A stretch of DNA of 64,000 bases, from contig CAYVJG010000001.1 in the NCBI GenBank assembly GCA_964451785.1, positions 1 to 64,000 on the forward strand. Reading direction: 5' to 3'. Source of the stretch: JAJYSO01 sp964451785. Its GTDB lineage: Bacteria > Bacteroidota > Bacteroidia > Flavobacteriales > Flavobacteriaceae. Shown piece after piece: positions 41,654-51,696 of the stretch. The notes beneath the pieces were generated by a model, which was given only the letters and a program-made list of their open reading frames with translations, did not search any database and was not told the origin of the DNA. Position numbers and translations under genes: made by a program. Position 1 is the stretch's first letter. Each line of letters begins with the position of its first letter.

Positions 41654-43600
41654 ATGAAGCAGATTTGTTGTCTATTTTTTGTGTTGAGTTTTACATTGAC
41701 TTATGCACAATACGATCCTCAAAAAATATTTGTTACAGATTTATTTACGCACGCACCAAACCCTTATCGGAGTGCTAACGGTTCACCAGGACCTGACTAT
41801 TGGCAAAATAAAGCCGATTATACAATTACAGCCGATTTTGATACAAAAAACAATATACTTTCAGGAGAAGTTACTATAGATTACACCAATAATAGTCCTG
41901 ATCAACTTCATTTTTTATGGTTGCAGCTCGATCAAAATACAGCTTCCAAAGAGGCTAAGGTCAATAAAATGCGTCAACCCGGAGTTGAAACAGCTGACAA
42001 AGGCTATCATATTGAAAAGGTGATGCTTAAGAATGACAATAAAAGTGTAGCTGCTGATTATAAAATTTCTGGTACACGTATGCAAGTGCGTTTAAAACAC
42101 CCCTTGGCTGCCGGAGCTGCAATTAAGCTAACAATTGCATACCGTTATGAATTATTGAAAAAAGGAGGCGGTGAGCGTTCGGGAATCTTTAAGCAGAATG
42201 ATATTGCAATTTACGAGTTCTCATATTGGTATCCGCGCATGTGTGTGTATGACGATTATAATGGGTGGAACACCTTGCCTTTTATTGGCGGGGGTGAAAT
42301 GTATTTAGATTACGGCGATATTGATTATAAACTTACCGTGCCAGCTGATCAAGTGGTTGTAGGAGCAGGAGTGTTGGTCAATGGAAAAGAAATTTTAAAT
42401 AAGAAGACATTGCGCCGTATTCGCAAAGCTTCACACTCTGAAAAAACAGTGATGATTCGCTCTGCAAAAGAATTAGACGAGCCCGTGACAAAAGCTAAAA
42501 CTGGAAAGGTGACCTGGCATTTTAAAATGGAAAACACGCGCGATGTGGCTTGGGCTATGTCAGACGATTTTATTTGGGATGCGGTAAATGTTAATTTGTC
42601 AGATGGGCGTACGGCTTTAGCACAATCTGTGTTTCCTGTGATTTCAACAGAAGAAGGACGCGCTTGGGAGCGTTCAACCGAAATGCTTAAAGGTTCATTA
42701 GAGTTCTTTTCAGATTTTCTGTTTGACTACCCTTATCACGTAGCAACTAGTGTTGCTGGTCCAGTAGGAGGGATGGAGTTTCCCGGATTGACCTTTGATT
42801 ATTGGGATCTTGATGAGAGTGGCATGTTTTTGCTCACCGCTCATGAAATAGGACACACTTGGTTTCCTATGGTTGTTGGTTCAAACGAACGTCGCCATCC
42901 GTTTATGGATGAAGGTTTTAATACCTTTTTAGGTATTTATGTTGAAGATTGGTTTAATAATGGCGAGTTTGCCCCTAAACGCGATGGTGAATATGCAGCA
43001 GGTGGCGGAAAACCAGCCGATGAAATTGTTCAGGTTATAGCTGATGCACAAGGCGGACCAACTTTGATGACGCCTGCTGATGATCAAGATTATAAATATG
43101 TACACCCGTTGTCGTATTTTAAATCGGCTTTTGGATTAGTTTTATTGCGTGAAGTGATTTTAGGACAAGATGAATTTGATTATGCTTTTAAACGATATGC
43201 TTTAGATTGGTCGTACAAACATCCACAGCCTGAAGATTTCTTTAGACGTATGAACAACGCTTCTGGTGAAGATTTAACTTGGTTTTGGAATGGTTGGTAT
43301 TATCACAATTGGCAACTTAATCAGGGGATAAAAACAGTAACCTATGTTGAGGATAATCCGCGTAAAGGTGGAATCGTTACTTTAGTGAATACAAAACAAA
43401 TGGTGATGCCGGTATTGTTGACTGTAACCGAAACTAATGGTGAAGTACACCACTTAAAAATACCTGTAGATATTTGGAAATTTGGGGGGAGTTACGATTT
43501 AAAATTGCCGACAACGTCTAAAATAAAATCACTAGTCTTAGATAAAGAACATCAATTGCCAGATACTGATCGCTCAGATAATGTATGGAAAACAAAATAA
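41654..43600 (+). CDS. M1 family metallopeptidase (aminopeptidase), secreted
   Basis: I use the ATG at 41654, giving 648 residues with a signal peptide (KQICCLFFVLSFTLTYAQ). The metal site HEIGH (about 397-401) is followed after 18 residues by the third ligand E in MDEGFN, giving HEXXH-X18-E of the gluzincin M1 family. The preceding segment GPVGGMEFPGLTF is the G-x-M-E-N-like substrate motif in altered form. A beta-domain N-terminal part (60-260) precedes it. It is probably periplasmic or outer-membrane-associated. A terminator follows. Confidence 0.92.
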   Translation: MKQICCLFFVLSFTLTYAQYDPQKIFVTDLFTHAPNPYRSANGSPGPDYWQNKADYTITADFDTKNNILSGEVTIDYTNNSPDQLHFLWLQLDQNTASKEAKVNKMRQPGVETADKGYHIEKVMLKNDNKSVAADYKISGTRMQVRLKHPLAAGAAIKLTIAYRYELLKKGGGERSGIFKQNDIAIYEFSYWYPRMCVYDDYNGWNTLPFIGGGEMYLDYGDIDYKLTVPADQVVVGAGVLVNGKEILNKKTLRRIRKASHSEKTVMIRSAKELDEPVTKAKTGKVTWHFKMENTRDVAWAMSDDFIWDAVNVNLSDGRTALAQSVFPVISTEEGRAWERSTEMLKGSLEFFSDFLFDYPYHVATSVAGPVGGMEFPGLTFDYWDLDESGMFLLTAHEIGHTWFPMVVGSNERRHPFMDEGFNTFLGIYVEDWFNNGEFAPKRDGEYAAGGGKPADEIVQVIADAQGGPTLMTPADDQDYKYVHPLSYFKSAFGLVLLREVILGQDEFDYAFKRYALDWSYKHPQPEDFFRRMNNASGEDLTWFWNGWYYHNWQLNQGIKTVTYVEDNPRKGGIVTLVNTKQMVMPVLLTVTETNGEVHHLKIPVDIWKFGGSYDLKLPTTSKIKSLVLDKEHQLPDTDRSDNVWKTK

Positions 43601-43629
43601 GATAAAATAAGTGTAAATTTGAATAAACT

Positions 43630-43664
43630 AAAGGCGATGAATTTTTTAACTCATCGCCTTTTTC
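43630..43664. terminator. Bidirectional terminator between the M1 peptidase and DUF1573 genes
   Basis: AAAGGCGATGA (43630-43640) pairs with TCATCGCCTTT (43651-43661), ten-base loop; T on both sides fits both convergent genes. Confidence 0.85.
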
Positions 43665-43688
43665 AATTTGTAATCGGTAGCTTTTTGT

Positions 43689-44066
43689 TTACTGCTTATT
43701 CTCTCCGACATAACCTTTTACTTTTAAGGCTTGAATAGGCGTGTTTTTTGCATTTGAATAAACAGTTACGGTGCGTCTTACAGGCCCTTCAATTTTAGTG
43801 TCGTACGTCACTGTGATCTTACCGGTTTTTCCAGGAGCAATGCTGCTATTAGGTCCTGAAGCTTTTAAGTGCTCACTAGTTGAAGTTACTTTTTTAATCA
43901 CTAAAGGTTTGTTACCTGTGTTTTTAAAATTAAATGTACGTGTGCCATCACTGCCAATCTTGACGTGCTGATACACTACAGTTGTGTTGTCAAAGTTAAT
44001 CTTAGCTTGAGCCGATATTGTCAGGCTGAAAGCTGTGAAAAACAGTAAGCTAACTAAAGTTTTCAT
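43689..44066 (-). CDS. DUF1573 domain protein, secreted
   Basis: 125 residues from ATG 44066, which gives a clean signal peptide (MKTLVSLLFFTAFSLTISAQA). The rest is a single Ig-like DUF1573 domain: INFDNTTVVYQHVKIGSDGTRTF, then GNKPLVIKKVTSTSEHLKA (shown in part), and the strand pattern GKTGKITVTYDTK. Such proteins are common in Bacteroidota and of unknown role, perhaps in the periplasm. Longer frames start upstream but would bury the signal peptide. Confidence 0.85.
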   Translation of the reverse strand: MKTLVSLLFFTAFSLTISAQAKINFDNTTVVYQHVKIGSDGTRTFNFKNTGNKPLVIKKVTSTSEHLKASGPNSSIAPGKTGKITVTYDTKIEGPVRRTVTVYSNAKNTPIQALKVKGYVGENKQ

Positions 44067-44162
44067 AAGCTTAGTTTTTAAGATAACCACAAGGATTATA
44101 GTGCAACTTACAAAAAAATATATTAACGCTGCTTTCTCCTTTTAAAATTTTGTGGTTATAAC

Positions 44163-44170
44163 TACATTTG
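44163..44170 (+). promoter_or_regulatory. Probable -7 box of valS
   Basis: TACATTTG fits TANNTTTG, 26 bases before the valS ATG at 44197. No TTG at the usual distance; no T-box leader is visible in the 130-base gap. Confidence 0.5.
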
Positions 44171-44196
44171 CCTAAATTCAAAAATTAGACCAAATT

Positions 44197-46830
44197 ATGG
44201 CCATTGCAACAAAATATAACGCCAAAGACATTGAGAATAAGTGGTATGACTATTGGTTGAAGTACAATTATTTCCATTCTGAAATTAACGATAAAGAACC
44301 TTATACCATTGTGGCACCGCCGCCAAATGTTACCGGTATTCTACACATGGGTCATATGCTGAATAATACGATTCAAGATGTGTTGATACGTCGTGCACGC
44401 CTCAAAGGCTATAATGCTTGCTGGGTGCCTGGTACAGATCACGCCTCTATTGCTACTGAAGCTAAAGTGGTTGCTAAACTCAAAGCTGAAGGAATCTCGA
44501 AAAAAGAACTTACTCGTGATGACTTTTTGAAACACGCGTGGGAGTGGACTGATACTTATGGTGGTCGTATTTTGAAACAATTGCAAAAATTAGGCGCTTC
44601 ATGCGATTGGGAGCGCACCAAATTTACCTTAGATGATGAACTTTATCCTGCTGTGATAAAATGTTTTGTCGATTTGTACAAAAAAGGATTGATTTATCGC
44701 GGTTATCGCATGGTTAATTGGGATCCTGAGGCACAAACCACCTTGTCTGATGAAGAAGTGATTCACGTTGAGCAAAACGGGAAGCTTTATTATATTAGAT
44801 ATCAACTCAAAGATAGTGATGAGTTTTTAACCGTGGCTACCACACGTCCTGAAACTATATTTGGCGATACAGCTATCTGTATTAATCCCAATGACGAGCG
44901 CCATCAACACTTAAAAGGAAAAACGGCTATAGTACCAATCGTTGATCGCGAAGTGCCAATTATTGAAGATGAATATGTCGATTTAGAATTTGGTACAGGT
45001 TGCTTAAAAGTAACCCCGGCCCATGACCCTAATGACAAAGTATTGGGCGATAAGCACCAGTTAGAAGTAGTCGATATTTTTAATCCTGACGCTACTCTAA
45101 ATGCTTTTGGTTTACATTATGAAGGTCAAGATCGTTTTGTAGTTCGCAAAGCTTTTGCTAAAGAACTCGATGAAAAAGGCTTTTTGATTAAAGTAGAAGA
45201 TCACTTGAACAAAGTAGGCACTTCTGAACGCACAAAAGCAGTTATCGAACCGCGCTTGTCTGATCAGTGGTTTTTGAGTATGGAAGAGCTTGTAAAACCG
45301 GCCATTAAAGCGGTTTTAGAAGATGACGAGGTTAAGTTATTTCCAGATAAATTTAAAAATACTTATCGCCACTGGATGGAAAATATCCGCGATTGGAATA
45401 TCTCTCGTCAATTGTGGTGGGGACACCGTATTCCGGCTTATTATTACGGGCCGGGAAAAGAGGATTTTGTGGTTGCCGAAACCCTTGATGAGGCGGTTAA
45501 ATTAGCGGCTAAAGCTACAGGAAACGAAAATATTACTGCTGGTGATTTGCGTCAAGATGAAGATGTTTTAGATACTTGGTTCTCGTCTTGGTTATGGCCA
45601 ATGAGCGTGTTTAACGGTGTTTGTAATCCTGATAATGAAGAGTTTAAATATTACTATCCTACCAATGATTTGGTGACAGGTCCAGATATTTTGTTCTTCT
45701 GGGTGGCGCGTATGATTATCGCTGGTTATGACTATACAGGCAAACGCCCTTTTGAAAATGTTTACCTTACCGGTTTAGTGCGTGACAAGAAACGCCGTAA
45801 AATGTCTAAATCCTTAGGTAATTCTCCTGATGCTCTAAAATTGATTGAAGATTTTAGCGCCGATGGCGTGCGTGTAGGATTATTATTAAGTAGTGCTGCT
45901 GGTAATGATCTATTGTTTGATGAATCACTATGTCAGCAAGGTAAAAACTTTGGTAATAAAATTTGGAATGCTTTCCGTTTAATTGAAAATTGGGAAGTCG
46001 CTGCAGATATCGATCAACCTGAAGCATCTAAACTCGCTATTGACTGGTATCAAAATCGCTTACAAGAAAAATTAATCGAAATTGAAGATCACTTTAGCAA
46101 ATATCGCATTTCAGATGCCTTGATGACGATTTATAAATTGATTTGGGATGACTTCTGTTCTTGGTTGTTAGAAGCGGTTAAACCAGATTATCAACAACCT
46201 ATTGATCAAAAAACACTTCAAGCTTTGATTGCTCTATTTGAAGATAACTTAAAATTGTTACATCCATTTATGCCATTCCTGACTGAAGAAATTTGGCATA
46301 ACATTGCAGAGCGCACTCCTGAAGAAGCCTTAATCATTTCAAAATGGCCTAAACAAAAATCAATTGATACTGATTTATTGAATCATTTTGAATTGGTAAA
46401 AGAAGTAGTGAGCAACATTCGCAATATTCGCAAAACCAAAAATATTTCGTTTAAAGATAGCATTGAATTAAAAGCGGTTAACAATGAAAAATTACCGACT
46501 CAATTCAATACTGTTATTGCTAAAATGGGAAATATTTCAGCAGTAGAAGAAGTAACTGAACCAGAAGCAGGCGCTTTGTCTTTCCGCATTAAATCAAACG
46601 AATATTTTGTGCCAATGCAAGGCCATATCGATGTGGAAGCTGAACGCGAAAAACTCGAAAAAGAATTGGTGTATAACCAAGGTTTCTTAAAGTCAGTTGA
46701 AAAAAAGCTGAGCAATGCGCGTTTTGTTGAAAATGCTCCTGAGCAAGTAGTCGCTCTAGAACGTCAAAAACAAGCAGATGCACAAGCTAAAATTGCCGCT
46801 ATTGAAGAGCAATTGCAAAATTTAAATTAA
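44197..46830 (+). CDS. valS: Valyl-tRNA synthetase
   Basis: 877 residues, the usual bacterial length. Class I signatures: HMGH (about 50-53, within PPPNVTGILHMGHM) and KMSKS near 535. The editing domain (about 210-340) has TTRPETIFGDTA and TPAHDPND. The tRNA-binding C-terminal part ends in a coiled coil (EREKLEKELVYNQGFLKSVEKKLS). It charges tRNA-Val. A hairpin terminator at 46843 separates it from the next gene. Confidence 0.98.
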   Translation: MAIATKYNAKDIENKWYDYWLKYNYFHSEINDKEPYTIVAPPPNVTGILHMGHMLNNTIQDVLIRRARLKGYNACWVPGTDHASIATEAKVVAKLKAEGISKKELTRDDFLKHAWEWTDTYGGRILKQLQKLGASCDWERTKFTLDDELYPAVIKCFVDLYKKGLIYRGYRMVNWDPEAQTTLSDEEVIHVEQNGKLYYIRYQLKDSDEFLTVATTRPETIFGDTAICINPNDERHQHLKGKTAIVPIVDREVPIIEDEYVDLEFGTGCLKVTPAHDPNDKVLGDKHQLEVVDIFNPDATLNAFGLHYEGQDRFVVRKAFAKELDEKGFLIKVEDHLNKVGTSERTKAVIEPRLSDQWFLSMEELVKPAIKAVLEDDEVKLFPDKFKNTYRHWMENIRDWNISRQLWWGHRIPAYYYGPGKEDFVVAETLDEAVKLAAKATGNENITAGDLRQDEDVLDTWFSSWLWPMSVFNGVCNPDNEEFKYYYPTNDLVTGPDILFFWVARMIIAGYDYTGKRPFENVYLTGLVRDKKRRKMSKSLGNSPDALKLIEDFSADGVRVGLLLSSAAGNDLLFDESLCQQGKNFGNKIWNAFRLIENWEVAADIDQPEASKLAIDWYQNRLQEKLIEIEDHFSKYRISDALMTIYKLIWDDFCSWLLEAVKPDYQQPIDQKTLQALIALFEDNLKLLHPFMPFLTEEIWHNIAERTPEEALIISKWPKQKSIDTDLLNHFELVKEVVSNIRNIRKTKNISFKDSIELKAVNNEKLPTQFNTVIAKMGNISAVEEVTEPEAGALSFRIKSNEYFVPMQGHIDVEAEREKLEKELVYNQGFLKSVEKKLSNARFVENAPEQVVALERQKQADAQAKIAAIEEQLQNLN

Positions 46831-46842
46831 TATAATTATCTT

Positions 46843-46876
46843 AGCCTTGTGTTTTATTAATACAAGGCTTTATTTT
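46843..46876 (+). terminator. Intrinsic terminator of valS
   Basis: AGCCTTGT (46843-46850) pairs with ACAAGGCT (46862-46869), 11-base loop, then TTATTTT. Confidence 0.8.
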
Positions 46877-46882
46877 ACAGTT

Positions 46883-47308
46883 ATGAAACAATTAGTTACC
46901 TTATTACTCGTATTGTCTTTTGTAGCCTGTACTTCACCTAGTCAGGCAGAAAAAGATTACAACACCACTCGTACTACACTCCTAGATGGACATGATGTAG
47001 TGATGAAGGATATGATGCAAATCAATGCTTTAATTAAAAAGTTAGAAGCCGATTCAACTTTAGCCACTCAACAAGCTTACCACAAAACCTTGGCCGATTT
47101 AAAACAAGCTCATGAATTGATGTTTGCTTGGATGCACGGGTTAAGTGAAAAATTTCCCAACATCGGAAATGCTGAACTTCAATTGACAGAAGAAGAGTAT
47201 AAAGCGCACACCGAAAAGCTAAAAGGTTACCAAAACGCACTTGACGATGTGGAAAGCAGAATGATTACTAGTATTAAAAATGCAAAATCACTTTTAGGTC
47301 AAGAGTAA
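46883..47308 (+). CDS. Small lipoprotein, helical, unknown function
   Basis: 141 residues from the ATG at 46883, which places the lipobox at FVAC (cysteine near residue 16 of MKQLVTLLLVLSFVACTSP). The remainder is alpha-helical, with heptad-like spacing in NALIKKLEADSTLATQQAYHKTLADLK (part) and an internal EEEYKAHTEKLKGYQNAL. Function unknown. It begins just after the valS terminator and is followed 33 bases later by DoxX, perhaps in one transcript. Confidence 0.75.
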   Translation: MKQLVTLLLVLSFVACTSPSQAEKDYNTTRTTLLDGHDVVMKDMMQINALIKKLEADSTLATQQAYHKTLADLKQAHELMFAWMHGLSEKFPNIGNAELQLTEEEYKAHTEKLKGYQNALDDVESRMITSIKNAKSLLGQE

Positions 47309-47341
47309 TAAAAAGATGCACATTAACTTTAAACCTTATTT

Positions 47342-47743
47342 ATGAAAAAAGACCTTAAAATCGACATCGTATTATTGCTATTTAGGGTAGGCGTAGCCTT
47401 TTTGATGCTTTATGCTCACGGCTTTGGAAAGCTGATGACATTAATTAATGGTGATGAAATTCAATTTGCTGACCCTATTGGGTTAGGGGTTACATTTTCA
47501 TTTATTCTGGTGGCCTTTGCAGAGTTTATCTGCTCGTTGTTGATCGTGTTAGGCTTATTAACGCGCTGGGCAGCTTTAGCGCTAACCATAGCAATGGCTG
47601 TAGCTACTTTTGTATTTCATTTTGGAAAAGATTTTGCTGAAGCTCCAATACAAATGTCAAGCTTATATTTTTTATGCTTCTTACTGATTTGTGTAGTAGG
47701 ACCGGGACGCATCTCAATTGATGCAGTGATAAAGAAAAAATAA
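47342..47743 (+). CDS. DoxX family membrane protein
   Basis: 133 residues with four membrane helices (about 8-25, 48-70, 76-95, 105-120). The pattern RVGVAFLMLYAHGFGKL near the start and an EFICSLLIVLGLLTRWAA helix fit DoxX. Family members have been linked to quinone or thiosulfate redox and to oxidative stress, but no specific role can be read here. It is closed by a terminator. Confidence 0.85.
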   Translation: MKKDLKIDIVLLLFRVGVAFLMLYAHGFGKLMTLINGDEIQFADPIGLGVTFSFILVAFAEFICSLLIVLGLLTRWAALALTIAMAVATFVFHFGKDFAEAPIQMSSLYFLCFLLICVVGPGRISIDAVIKKK

Positions 47744-47770
47744 CCCAAAAATAGTATCATTTATACAGAG

Positions 47771-47793
47771 GCTCCTTTTAGAGGAGCTTTTTT
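47771..47793 (+). terminator. Intrinsic terminator of doxX
   Basis: GCTCCT (47771-47776) pairs with AGGAGC (47782-47787), five-base loop, then six T. It lies upstream of the monooxygenase start. Confidence 0.82.
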
Positions 47794-47842
47794 GTTGTAC
47801 GCAATGGTGTTTTCTGCTTATATTCTGCGCAAAACAAAAATT

Positions 47843-48880
47843 ATGCTAGATTTTGTAGTCATTGGAGCCGCACAAGCCGGATTGTCAATGGCGTATTATC
47901 TGAAACAACAAAACAAAAATTACCTTTTAATTGATAAAGAAAATGAAATAGGCTACTCCTGGCTCAATCGTTGGGACTCACTTCGCTTGTTTACTCCTGC
48001 TGAGTTTAATAATCTGCCAGGCATGGATTTTCCCGCGGCTAAAGGACATTATCCCTCAAAATATGAAGTGGCCGATTATTTTAAGCAATATGTTCAAAAA
48101 TTTAATATCCCGGTACAGCTGAATACCTTGGTTACACAAGTTGATAAAAAAGGGGATGTTTTTTTAGTACATCATGCCGATGGCGTAATTAAAACAAAAG
48201 GCGTCATTATTGCTACAGGCCCTTTTCACATTCCTTATACGCCTCCTTGTGCCCAAAAAATAGGAACGCAGATTTATCAAACTCACAGTAATTATTACAA
48301 AAATCCCGATCAATTACAAGCAGGGCCGGCCTTGGTGGTTGGCGCCGGCGATAGTGGTTATCAAATTTTAGATGAACTTTCTAAACAAGGTCGGAAAACG
48401 TATTTTTCAGGTGATACGACTGTTAAAACACTTCCTCAAGAAATTTTTGGGAAAACCCTGTGGTGGTGGTTTACAAAAACCGGTTTTTTGAGTGTTAATA
48501 AATATTCATGGCTAGGTAAACGCGTCATCAATGGGCGTCAACCGGTTATCGGTACTGATGTAAAAGAAATTCTCAGTAGAGAAAACGTCATCCCTGTTGG
48601 CCATACAAATGATGCCACAGAAACGACAGTGATAGCTGATAAACAAGAACTATCAGACCTTAAAAATATTGTTTGGGCCACGGGTTATCGCCCTAATTTT
48701 TCATGGATCAACGGTTTAGAAGTTGATAAAAACGGTTATCCCGTAAACAAACGCGGTGTAAGTGCTGTTGATAATTTGTACTTTATAGGTTTACCTTGGT
48801 TGTATACGCGCGGCTCAGCCACCTTAGGTGGTATTAAAAAAGACGCAAAATATTTGAGTGAGATTATAAATGAGCAGTAG
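47843..48880 (+). CDS. Flavin-dependent monooxygenase (FAD/NAD(P)-binding)
   Basis: 345 residues from the ATG at 47843 (MLDFVVIGAAQAGLSMAYYL); earlier starts overlap the terminator of doxX. FAD-binding GAAQAG is at 8-13 and a second Rossmann motif, VVGAGDSGYQI, near 170-180 binds NAD(P). The segment WATGYRPNFSWI is typical of the CzcO/YhjB-type monooxygenase-like enzymes, which may oxidise nitrogen, sulfur or ketone substrates. The substrate is unknown. The GxGxxG of the first motif reads GAAQAG, so the second glycine is an alanine. Confidence 0.88.
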   Translation: MLDFVVIGAAQAGLSMAYYLKQQNKNYLLIDKENEIGYSWLNRWDSLRLFTPAEFNNLPGMDFPAAKGHYPSKYEVADYFKQYVQKFNIPVQLNTLVTQVDKKGDVFLVHHADGVIKTKGVIIATGPFHIPYTPPCAQKIGTQIYQTHSNYYKNPDQLQAGPALVVGAGDSGYQILDELSKQGRKTYFSGDTTVKTLPQEIFGKTLWWWFTKTGFLSVNKYSWLGKRVINGRQPVIGTDVKEILSRENVIPVGHTNDATETTVIADKQELSDLKNIVWATGYRPNFSWINGLEVDKNGYPVNKRGVSAVDNLYFIGLPWLYTRGSATLGGIKKDAKYLSEIINEQ

Positions 48881-49048
48881 TGCGCATTTACAATAGAAAG
48901 AAGTATAGTTTAAAACGGAAAAGATTTAAATCGTATTAAGATTAATTCAGTTTAAAAAATATTTAAAAAAACCTTAAATAATCCTAATGTAAATACAAAT
49001 TATTTTATAAATTCACCACAAAATAATTTTTAATGCAAAATTTGGATT

Positions 49049-51493
49049 ATGACAAAACAACTACTCTGGGTGTTTACTGTGACCACCTTTGTCAGTATGA
49101 CTGTATTCGGAATTATCCGAGATAAACAGTATAATACACAAAACAACACAGTTTTAACAGCTACTTGTACGCCAGCTACCGCAACTTTTACAGTGGTTCC
49201 TGATTGTCAAAATGGAGATCAGTTTTTGGTTGAAGTTGATTTGACAGATTTGGGATCAGCTGCCAGTGTTACTGTTTCTGATAACTTTGGAAGTGCTGTA
49301 CAAACACTTTCTTCTCCTTCAACCTTAACATTTGGGCCCTATCCTAACGGTGCTGATGTTATAATTACTATTGCCGATGAGGCAGATCCTTCTTGTGAAC
49401 TTCAGAGCAATGTTATAACCCAAGAATATTGCCCTACTGATCCAATTGTAACTGATGTTGACACCTATACTGTTGAAGAACTTGTGCAAGATGTATTGTT
49501 TGATACGCCTTGTGCCAATGTGTCTAATATAACTTACTCAACTGGCGTGACAGCTGATGCTTCTCAACCTAATGGGATAGGTTATTTTACAGGTGAAAAT
49601 TCAACTTTTCCGATTTTAGAAGGCTTAATTTTATCAACAGGTGAAGCCTTGAATGCTCCGGGACCAGCAAGTATTGCCTCTGATGGAGGCTATACCTGGC
49701 CAGGCGATGAAGATATTACAGCGCTTATTCAAGAAGTAGAGGGAAATCCAAATATGGAGTCTCACAATGCCAGTGTCATAGAGTTTGATTTTGTGCCATA
49801 TACTACGCAAATTAGTTTTAATTATTTATTTGCCTCTGCCGAATATGGAACTTATCAATGCGATTTTACCGATACTTTTGTGTTTTTGTTAACAGATGAA
49901 AATGGTAATACAGTCAATTTAGCTTTAATCCCTAATACAACTACACCGGTATCTGTGACCACAATTCGCAATGGTGCTTATAATGGGAATTGTGAATCTG
50001 TAAACCCCGAATATTTTGATAAATATTACGGCACTCCAAATGGTATTCCTGAGGAAGGCTCTCCCATTGTATTTCGAGGACATACTGTTAAAATGACGGC
50101 CCAAGCTGAAGTTGAACCCGGCCAAACTTATCACATTAAACTAGCGGTTGCTGATCGATCAGATACGTCATTTGATTCTGCTGTGTTTTTAGAAGCTGGA
50201 AGTTTTGATATTGGGAGTATAGACCTTGGAGCTGACTTAACTATTGATAATCAGAGTGCCCCTTGTGAGGCGACAAGTGCTGTTTTAGATGCAGGAATTG
50301 AAGATAATGAGTTCGTAGAAATTTCTTGGTATAAAGATGGCTTCCAAATTGAAGGTGCTACCGGAACAACCTTAGAAGTTACTGAACCAGGTACCTATAC
50401 TGTTTTTGCTATCTATGGGGGAAGTTGTGTGATTCAAGACGATATTTTGGTTGAATTTGCTCCTGTTCCTCAATTTGAGTTTGATGAAGTTGATGAATCT
50501 ATTTGTTCAGGAGGTACAGTGACCCTCAATGGAGAACCTTTAAATATAGCCGATTTTCAAGGGGATGTAATTTATACATGGTCTTTTAATGGAGAACTTA
50601 TTCCGGGGGCTACAACGAGTACATATGAAGCAACTGAAGCTGGAACCTATACGGTTGATGTAGCCACATCAATAGGCTGCGCTGGTACACATATCTTCCA
50701 GGTGAGTGATGCTAGTTTTAGCGTAAGTTTAGGTGATTCGCAAAGTTTTTGCGATCAAGAATCATTTCAACTAACTCCTGCCTTAGAAGGTCTTACTCCT
50801 GAAAATGCAACCTATGAATGGGTAGGTGCTGATGGTTCTGTTCAAGAGACAACTCCAAGCATTACAGTTTCTCAAACCGGAACCTATACCGTGTTAGTTT
50901 CTAATGGTATTTGTACCGTTGAGGCTTCAGTAGACTTATATTTCAACACCTCACCAGAGTTTAATCTTGGAGAGGATATCACAACCTCTAGCCTCGAAGA
51001 AGAGGTTTTAGATGCAACACCTTCTAATATCAATGCTCAAGAAGCAAATTATGAGTGGACTTATAACGGACAGAGCATTCCTGAAAATGGTCCGACTATC
51101 AATCCCGCAGATTATGGGTATGGAACCTATACCGTTACAGTTTATGGCGAAGATGCAGCTTGTAATACAGTAGATTCAATTGTTATTGAAGAACTCCCTG
51201 AAGGGGTGATTCCAGAAGGAATTTCTCCAGGAAATAACGATGGTGTAAACGATACCTTTGATTTAACATTCTTAAACCAAAGAGCAGGTATTAAACGCTT
51301 TGTAGTTTATAATCGCTATGGTACTAAAGTATTTGAACAGTCTAATTATACCAATCAGTGGTATGGTCAAGATAAAAATGGCAACCAATTAGCTACAGGT
51401 ACGTATTATTATATTATCGAACTGCAAAGTCAAGATCCAAAATATGATCAACTCACTAAAGGTTGGGTGTATATCAATCAAGCTATTAACTAG
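49049..51493 (+). CDS. Secreted type IX (type B) cargo protein with choice-of-anchor L domain
   Basis: 814 residues. Signal sequence (LLWVFTVTTFVSMTVFGI), an N-terminal fibronectin-like module (residues 40-130), the choice-of-anchor L domain (about 145-395, with GYFTGENSTFPILEGLILSTGEALN in part and EFDFVPYTTQISFNYLFASAEY), Ig-like modules with GTYTVxV strands, and the type B sorting tail starting GISPGNNDGVNDTFD and ending KGWVYINQAIN. Expected on the cell surface, exported by type IX secretion. It is a paralogue, in layout, of 29959-32289. A terminator follows. Confidence 0.92.
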   Translation: MTKQLLWVFTVTTFVSMTVFGIIRDKQYNTQNNTVLTATCTPATATFTVVPDCQNGDQFLVEVDLTDLGSAASVTVSDNFGSAVQTLSSPSTLTFGPYPNGADVIITIADEADPSCELQSNVITQEYCPTDPIVTDVDTYTVEELVQDVLFDTPCANVSNITYSTGVTADASQPNGIGYFTGENSTFPILEGLILSTGEALNAPGPASIASDGGYTWPGDEDITALIQEVEGNPNMESHNASVIEFDFVPYTTQISFNYLFASAEYGTYQCDFTDTFVFLLTDENGNTVNLALIPNTTTPVSVTTIRNGAYNGNCESVNPEYFDKYYGTPNGIPEEGSPIVFRGHTVKMTAQAEVEPGQTYHIKLAVADRSDTSFDSAVFLEAGSFDIGSIDLGADLTIDNQSAPCEATSAVLDAGIEDNEFVEISWYKDGFQIEGATGTTLEVTEPGTYTVFAIYGGSCVIQDDILVEFAPVPQFEFDEVDESICSGGTVTLNGEPLNIADFQGDVIYTWSFNGELIPGATTSTYEATEAGTYTVDVATSIGCAGTHIFQVSDASFSVSLGDSQSFCDQESFQLTPALEGLTPENATYEWVGADGSVQETTPSITVSQTGTYTVLVSNGICTVEASVDLYFNTSPEFNLGEDITTSSLEEEVLDATPSNINAQEANYEWTYNGQSIPENGPTINPADYGYGTYTVTVYGEDAACNTVDSIVIEELPEGVIPEGISPGNNDGVNDTFDLTFLNQRAGIKRFVVYNRYGTKVFEQSNYTNQWYGQDKNGNQLATGTYYYIIELQSQDPKYDQLTKGWVYINQAIN

Positions 51494-51515
51494 CTTTCAT
51501 AAAACATTTTTTATA

Positions 51516-51550
51516 AATCCTCTGTTATTTTTAATTTCAGAGGATTTTTT
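51516..51550 (+). terminator. Intrinsic terminator of the second type IX cargo gene
   Basis: AATCCTCTG (51516-51524) pairs with CAGAGGATT (51538-51546), 13-base loop, T-run after. A second hairpin (51563-51585) follows. Confidence 0.82.
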
Positions 51551-51641
51551 GTTGGTGCAAAAAAAGCTGTCAAGAAACCAGCTTTTGTATTGTTAAAAAA
51601 AGAAATGTTATTTTATTGTGAATAATTGCTCGTTTAAAGAG

Positions 51642-51672
51642 TTGCTGCTTTCATTTTTCTGTATTAAATTTG
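51642..51672 (+). promoter_or_regulatory. Bacteroidota-type promoter of the coiled-coil/zapA genes
   Basis: TTG at 51642-51644, 20 bases, TAAATTTG at 51665-51672; the ATG is at 51697. Confidence 0.7.
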
Positions 51673-51696
51673 CAGTAAAGTAGTGCAGTTAAACCG

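Noticed and set aside
44067..44196. T-box or other leader riboswitch upstream of valS
   Set aside because: The gap is only 130 bases with no T-box sequence or terminator hairpin before the ATG; T-boxes are mainly in Firmicutes.
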